64,000 bases of DNA, taken from Halopseudomonas laoshanensis. GTDB taxonomy: Bacteria; Pseudomonadota; Gammaproteobacteria; Pseudomonadales; Pseudomonadaceae. Under the pieces are notes generated by a model, which was not told the origin of the DNA, did no database searches, and saw only the letters and a program-made list of their open reading frames with translations. Where the stretch lies: positions 1-64,000 of the forward strand of contig NZ_QOVF01000005.1 of the NCBI RefSeq assembly GCF_008365385.1, in the 5' to 3' direction. The translations under genes were made by a program, and so were the position numbers. Below are positions 60,188 to 64,000 of this stretch, piece after piece. Position 1 is the stretch's first letter; each line of letters opens with the position of its first letter.

Positions 60188-61801
60188 ATGACACACACAC
60201 AGGAATATGACGTACTGGTCATCGGCAGTGGTGCGGCCGGCCTCACTCTGGCACTGCACCTCGCCGATCATATGCGTGTCGGCGTCATCAGCAAGGGTCA
60301 ATTGTCCGAAGGTTCGACCTTCTGGGCCCAGGGCGGCGTTGCCGCTGTGCTGGATGACACTGATACCATCGATGCCCATGTTCAGGACACCCTCGAAGCC
60401 GGTGGCGGATTATGCCATGAAGACGCGGTGCGCCAGATCGTAGGCAACAGTCGCGAGGCCATTGGCTGGTTGATCGAGCAAGGCGTCCCTTTCACCCGGG
60501 AAACGCGAGAAGATGGCAGTGAAAGCGATGATTTTCATCTGACCATGGAAGGTGGCCACAGCCACCGCCGTATTATCCACGCCGCAGATGCTACCGGCGC
60601 TGCTATTTTCAACACCTTGCTGCTCAAGGCACAGACACACAGCAACATCGTTTTGCTGGAAAACCGTGTAGCGGTGGATCTGATTACCAGTGGCAAGCTC
60701 GGCCTGCCGGGTCAACGCTGCCTTGGCGCCTATATTCTCAACCGCACCAGCGGTCATGTGGAAACCTATGCTGCGCGTTTCACCGTGCTGGCCACAGGCG
60801 GAGCGAGCAAGGTCTATCTCTATACCAGCAACCCGGACAGCGCCTCCGGAGACGGCATTGCCATGGCCTGGCGCGCCGGCTGCCGGGTCGCCAACATGGA
60901 ATTCAATCAGTTTCACCCTACCTGCCTGTACCATCCCAAAGCCAAGAGCTTTCTGATCACTGAAGCCTTGCGCGGGGAAGGCGCATTACTCAAGCTACCG
61001 GACGGTACTCGATTCATGCCGCGCTTCGATCGGCGTGCTGAGCTCGCGCCCCGGGATATCGTCGCCCGCGCAATTGACCATGAGATGAAACGGCTCGGGC
61101 TGGATTGCGTGTTTCTGGATATCAGCCACAAGCCCGCCGATTTTATCCGCAGCCACTTCCCTACCGTGTATGAACGCTGCCTGACATTCGGCATCGACAT
61201 CACCCGCGAGCCGATTCCAGTAGTACCTGCCGCTCACTATACCTGCGGTGGCGTGGTGGTAGAGCCTAGCGGCCGTACCGACCTGCAGGCGCTCTACGCT
61301 ATTGGTGAAACCAGCTTTACCGGCCTGCACGGCGCCAACCGCATGGCCAGCAACTCGTTACTGGAGTGCATTGTCTACGGCCGTTCGGCCAGTCAGGACA
61401 TTCTGCAAAGCCTGGACAGCTATCCAATGCCAACCGACCTGCCAAGTTGGGATGAGAGCCAGGTGACCGACTCGGACGAGGACGTGATCATCTCGCACAA
61501 TTGGGATGAGCTTCGCCGTTTCATGTGGGATTACGTGGGGATAGTACGCACCAACAAACGTCTGCAGCGCGCCAAACATCGGGTGGATATGCTGCTGGCG
61601 GAGATTCACGAGTTTTACAGCAATTACACGGTAACACGCGACCTGCTTGAGTTGCGCAACCTCGCGCTGGTTGCCGATCTGATTATTCAATCAGCCATGC
61701 AGCGCCGCGAGAGCCGCGGCCTGCATTACATTCTTGACTACCCTGACCTGCTGCCTCAGGCCGAAGACACTATTCTGCAGCCATCCAACGCTGGCGACTG
61801 A
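60188..61801 (+). CDS. nadB: L-aspartate oxidase
   Basis: NadB is a flavoprotein oxidising L-aspartate to iminoaspartate, the first step of de novo NAD synthesis. The 537-residue protein has the FAD motif [46 protein letters not shown], and the active-site region [16 protein letters not shown], plus [17 protein letters not shown] and a C-terminal helical domain. The ATG at 60188 ([13 protein letters not shown]) has GGAG upstream; an open frame 105 bp longer contains the promoter region. Its last 32 bp overlap the convergent ygfX-like gene. Confidence 0.96.
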   Translation: MTHTQEYDVLVIGSGAAGLTLALHLADHMRVGVISKGQLSEGSTFWAQGGVAAVLDDTDTIDAHVQDTLEAGGGLCHEDAVRQIVGNSREAIGWLIEQGVPFTRETREDGSESDDFHLTMEGGHSHRRIIHAADATGAAIFNTLLLKAQTHSNIVLLENRVAVDLITSGKLGLPGQRCLGAYILNRTSGHVETYAARFTVLATGGASKVYLYTSNPDSASGDGIAMAWRAGCRVANMEFNQFHPTCLYHPKAKSFLITEALRGEGALLKLPDGTRFMPRFDRRAELAPRDIVARAIDHEMKRLGLDCVFLDISHKPADFIRSHFPTVYERCLTFGIDITREPIPVVPAAHYTCGGVVVEPSGRTDLQALYAIGETSFTGLHGANRMASNSLLECIVYGRSASQDILQSLDSYPMPTDLPSWDESQVTDSDEDVIISHNWDELRRFMWDYVGIVRTNKRLQRAKHRVDMLLAEIHEFYSNYTVTRDLLELRNLALVADLIIQSAMQRRESRGLHYILDYPDLLPQAEDTILQPSNAGD

Positions 61802-62222
61802 ACCGCAAACGCAGGCGCAGCCGGCGCAGGGCATCCTCTGCTGCTGCATCGGCAGGCAACACCACCGACACCGGCCACCAACGTCCTGGCTCGCGCAGGC
61901 GCACCACGGTCAGGAATGCGCTAACGAAGGTGTCTGCCAGCAGCCGGGCTCCAGCTTCAGAGCCATCACGGCGCAAGACGTGCCAGCCATGGCTATCGAA
62001 CCGCAAACCGGTGACCGAACTGGCATGACGCAGGCTGACCTGTCGCGGCCAGACCCAAAGGCCGTAAGCCACCACCACCAACATCATTCCAACCGCCAGC
62101 AAGCCGGGTATGGCACTGCGATACAGCGCCACTGCCGCCAACAAAGAAAAGATTACCAGCGCTCCGCCGAGGAAGCGCGAGGGCTGGCGTTGCAGTAACA
62201 GATAATCAGTTTGGCTGAACAC
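61770..62222 (-). CDS. YgfX-like inner-membrane protein
   Basis: A 150-residue protein with two N-terminal membrane helices (about 17-36 and 42-60) and a C-terminal domain ending in a very basic stretch ([14 protein letters not shown]). This matches the YgfX/CptA type found next to sdhE. In E. coli it has been proposed as a toxin acting on cytoskeletal proteins, with SdhE-like proteins beside it; other work disputes this. The GTG start at 62222 lies inside sdhE (17-bp overlap) and the end overlaps nadB by 32 bp, so it is tightly boxed in. Confidence 0.8.
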   Translation of the reverse strand: MFSQTDYLLLQRQPSRFLGGALVIFSLLAAVALYRSAIPGLLAVGMMLVVVAYGLWVWPRQVSLRHASSVTGLRFDSHGWHVLRRDGSEAGARLLADTFVSAFLTVVRLREPGRWWPVSVVLPADAAAEDALRRLRLRLRFSRQRWMAAE

Positions 62223-62460
62223 GGTCTAATATCATCCTTACCATGCGCTTCAAGTCGGGGTCATCCGGTTCACTGCGCTGCATGAACCAGCCGAACATAT
62301 CCTGATCTTCACAGGTCAACAACTTGCTGAAACGTTCCTTATCCGCCGGCTCAAGATCGCTGTAGGCTTCCTGAAGAAAAGGTAGCAACAGCACATCCAG
62401 TTCCAGCATGCCGCGGCGGCTATGCCAGAACAAACGTTTCATTTCTATATCGGCCGACAT
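62206..62460 (-). CDS. sdhE: FAD assembly factor SdhE
   Basis: SdhE promotes covalent attachment of FAD to succinate dehydrogenase subunit SdhA. The 84-residue protein has the diagnostic RGxxE motif (R16-G17-M18-L19-E20 in [10 protein letters not shown]) and the helical segment [20 protein letters not shown]. The ATG at 62460 ([14 protein letters not shown]) fits the family; the longer upstream frame does not. It overlaps the ygfX-like gene by 17 bp and is divergent from ygfZ, a frequent partner. Confidence 0.94.
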   Translation of the reverse strand: MSADIEMKRLFWHSRRGMLELDVLLLPFLQEAYSDLEPADKERFSKLLTCEDQDMFGWFMQRSEPDDPDLKRMVRMILDRVQPN

Positions 62461-62591
62461 CAAACATCTCCGCAATGGGTTGAAAACGCGCCGTAGCGCA
62501 CACACATCATTATAGGCGCAAGGCAACACTGACAAGCATGCACCATAGTCCTATGATGTAACAGCTGACTACACCAGACAATTCGAGTCCT

Positions 62592-63617
62592 ATGACCGCA
62601 ATCAACTCGCTAGAACAAACCCTGTCCGAACGCTTTGCCGTATCGGATGCCGATGAACTACCCGCCACCGGAATCACCTGGCTTTCTCACGAGGGCATTC
62701 TGGCCGTAAGCGGCGCTGATGCAAACCGCTTTTTACAGGGGCAATTGACCTGTGATGTAAGTGTGCTGCCTGACCCCGGCAGCACGCTGGGCGCACGCTG
62801 CAATCCCAAAGGCCGAATACAATCGAGTTTCAGACTGGTGCGCCTGGCCGCAGATGCTTACCTGCTGGCCATGCACAAAGAAGTGCTGGAAGCCCAGAGC
62901 GCTGATCTGGGGAAATATGCGGTGTTCTTCAAAACCAGTATCAAAGACGCCAGTAACGACTGGGTGCGTGTTGGCTTGTGGGGCGACGCAGCCGAGACAG
63001 CGTTGCAAAAAGCCGGCCTGACTCCACCAGAGAATATTGATGAGGTCACCTCCTGCGCCACCGGCAGCGTGGTTCGCGTGCCCGGGCTGCACCGTTTCGA
63101 GATCTGGCTACCCAGTGAATCGGCAGTAAATACACTGGACCAGCTGCAGACGCTTGCGACCCCCACAGCACTGAATGCCTGGCAACTGCTACAAATACGT
63201 AACGGGCTGGGCGAAGTCAGTGCGGCTACTCGTGAAAGCTTTATCCCGCAGATGCTGAATATGCAGCTGTTCGATGCTGTCAGCTTCAGAAAGGGTTGCT
63301 ACACCGGCCAGGAAATCGTCGCCAGGATGCAGTACCTGGGTAAACTCAAGCGACGCATGTTCCGGCTGCTGATGGAGGGACAACAGCCATTGCCAGCCGG
63401 TACGCTGATCGTTAACCGTGACAATGGCCAGACGCTAGGGGAAGTGGTCTCCAGTGCGCGAGGCAACGCTCGGGTAGAAATATTAGCCGTACTACAAAAA
63501 GATGCGGCACAATTGCTACAATTAGCCGCAGGGGATAGCAATGGGCCATCATTGGCCGTCGCCGACCTGCCCTATGATACTGAACTGGTCGCCAGTGAAG
63601 ACGACCCGGTTAACTGA
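62592..63617 (+). CDS. ygfZ: tRNA-modifying / Fe-S protein YgfZ
   Basis: YgfZ is a folate-binding protein of the GcvT fold needed for activity of some iron-sulphur enzymes such as MiaB. The 341-residue protein has the diagnostic KGCYTGQE motif (K234-E241, with C236), preceded by FIPQMLNMQLFDAVSFRKGC. The N-terminal half has ANRFLQGQLTCDVS and ARCNPKGRIQSSFRL, also family features. It lies divergent from sdhE with 131 bp between, and 15 bp before the HDOD gene. Confidence 0.95.
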   Translation: MTAINSLEQTLSERFAVSDADELPATGITWLSHEGILAVSGADANRFLQGQLTCDVSVLPDPGSTLGARCNPKGRIQSSFRLVRLAADAYLLAMHKEVLEAQSADLGKYAVFFKTSIKDASNDWVRVGLWGDAAETALQKAGLTPPENIDEVTSCATGSVVRVPGLHRFEIWLPSESAVNTLDQLQTLATPTALNAWQLLQIRNGLGEVSAATRESFIPQMLNMQLFDAVSFRKGCYTGQEIVARMQYLGKLKRRMFRLLMEGQQPLPAGTLIVNRDNGQTLGEVVSSARGNARVEILAVLQKDAAQLLQLAAGDSNGPSLAVADLPYDTELVASEDDPVN

Positions 63618-63632
63618 ACAAGGAAACAACCC

Positions 63633-64000
63633 ATGACCGATCTGGCCCAGCGCGTACAGGATGAGTTGATCCAAGCCATTGAAAAGGACCAGCTGGTTCT
63701 ACCCACACTGCCGGAAGTGGCGTTGCGGGTGCGTGAGGCGGCCGAAGATCCGGACGTCAATATTGCCCATCTGGTGCGCGAGATCAGCAACGATGCCGCG
63801 CTCAGTGCGCGCCTGATCAAAGTGGTCAACAGCCCGCTGCTGCGCACCCGGCAGGAAATTACCGATCTGAGCATGGCCGTCAACCGCATGGGTATTACCT
63901 ACACCGCCAATCTGGCGACCGGGCTGGCCATGGCGCAGATGTTCCAGGCCACTTCAGATGTGATTGATCGCAAGATGCGCGAGGTCTGGGGCCGCAGTAC
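63633..64000 (+). CDS. HDOD-domain signalling protein, partial (runs off the window)
   Basis: The start ATG at 63633 follows AAGGAAAC. The 122 residues available start MTDLAQRVQDELIQAIEKD and contain the HDOD beginning LVLPTLPEVALRVREAAEDP, SNDAALSARLIKVVNSPLL and DLSMAVNRMGI. HDOD proteins are HD-fold relatives thought to act in signalling and stress responses. The HD-type histidine-aspartate pair is absent from the part seen, as expected for the subfamily. The remainder lies outside the window. Confidence 0.88.
   Translation, partial: MTDLAQRVQDELIQAIEKDQLVLPTLPEVALRVREAAEDPDVNIAHLVREISNDAALSARLIKVVNSPLLRTRQEITDLSMAVNRMGITYTANLATGLAMAQMFQATSDVIDRKMREVWGRS

Overview
The window is a 64 kb piece of core chromosome from a gammaproteobacterium of the Pseudomonas group. 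The evidence is the gene order (rpsB-tsf-pyrH-frr-uppS-cdsA-dxr-rseP-bamA-skp-lpxD-fabZ-lpxA-lpxB-rnhB; algU-mucA-mucB-mucC-mucD-lepA-lepB; gacS next to cysM) and protein sequences that read like Pseudomonas orthologues throughout. The base composition is moderately GC-rich. A Halopseudomonas-like lineage would fit, but that is inference. No rRNA, tRNA, insertion sequence, prophage or CRISPR array was seen.

Region by region. (1) 1-362 holds two inverted copies of a cloverleaf-like repeat; the second copy supplies the last 13 codons and the stop of rnhB. (2) 320-14909, minus strand, is an envelope-biogenesis and translation cluster running from rpsB to rnhB. It covers ribosomal protein S2, EF-Ts, UMP kinase, ribosome recycling, isoprenoid and phospholipid precursors, the site-2 protease RseP, the outer-membrane assembly factors BamA and Skp, and lipid A and fatty-acid enzymes. 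It is broken by two visible terminators and headed by an S2-type leader. (3) 15186-26852, plus strand except the TcdA-like gene, carries map, glnD, the lysine/diaminopimelate genes dapC, dapD and dapE, a Spx/ArsC-like protein, two rRNA methyltransferases and thioredoxin 2. (4) 26853-31630 has a third, diverged repeat, a bidirectional terminator and a four-gene gliding-type ABC export operon (ATPase, permease, GldG-like, DUF4340). (5) 31999-40608 has plsB, rsmJ, tsaB, adk, ppc and two small conserved proteins. (6) 40623-48985 has mazG-relA-rlmD-cysM on the minus strand and the hybrid sensor gacS on the plus strand. (7) 48977-59913, minus strand, has acpS-pdxJ-recO-era-rnc-DUF4845-lepB-lepA and then mucD-mucC-mucB-mucA-algU. 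(8) 60188-64000 has nadB, the sdhE/ygfX pair, ygfZ and the start of an HDOD protein.

How the genes work together. Much of the window builds or monitors the cell envelope. Lipid A enzymes, BamA, Skp, LepB and phospholipid/undecaprenyl synthesis build it. AlgU-MucA-MucB-MucD plus RseP form most of the sigma-E-type stress circuit, and two tandem AlgU-type promoters (GAACTT-N16-TCATA and GAACTT-N16-TCTAT) sit upstream of algU, consistent with autoregulation. A second theme is global control: RelA (ppGpp), GlnD (nitrogen) and GacS (Gac/Rsm). Most of the content is ordinary core genome. The least explained items are the structured repeat family and its capture into rnhB, the uncharacterised DUF4340/GldG ABC system, and three or four small conserved proteins of unknown function.
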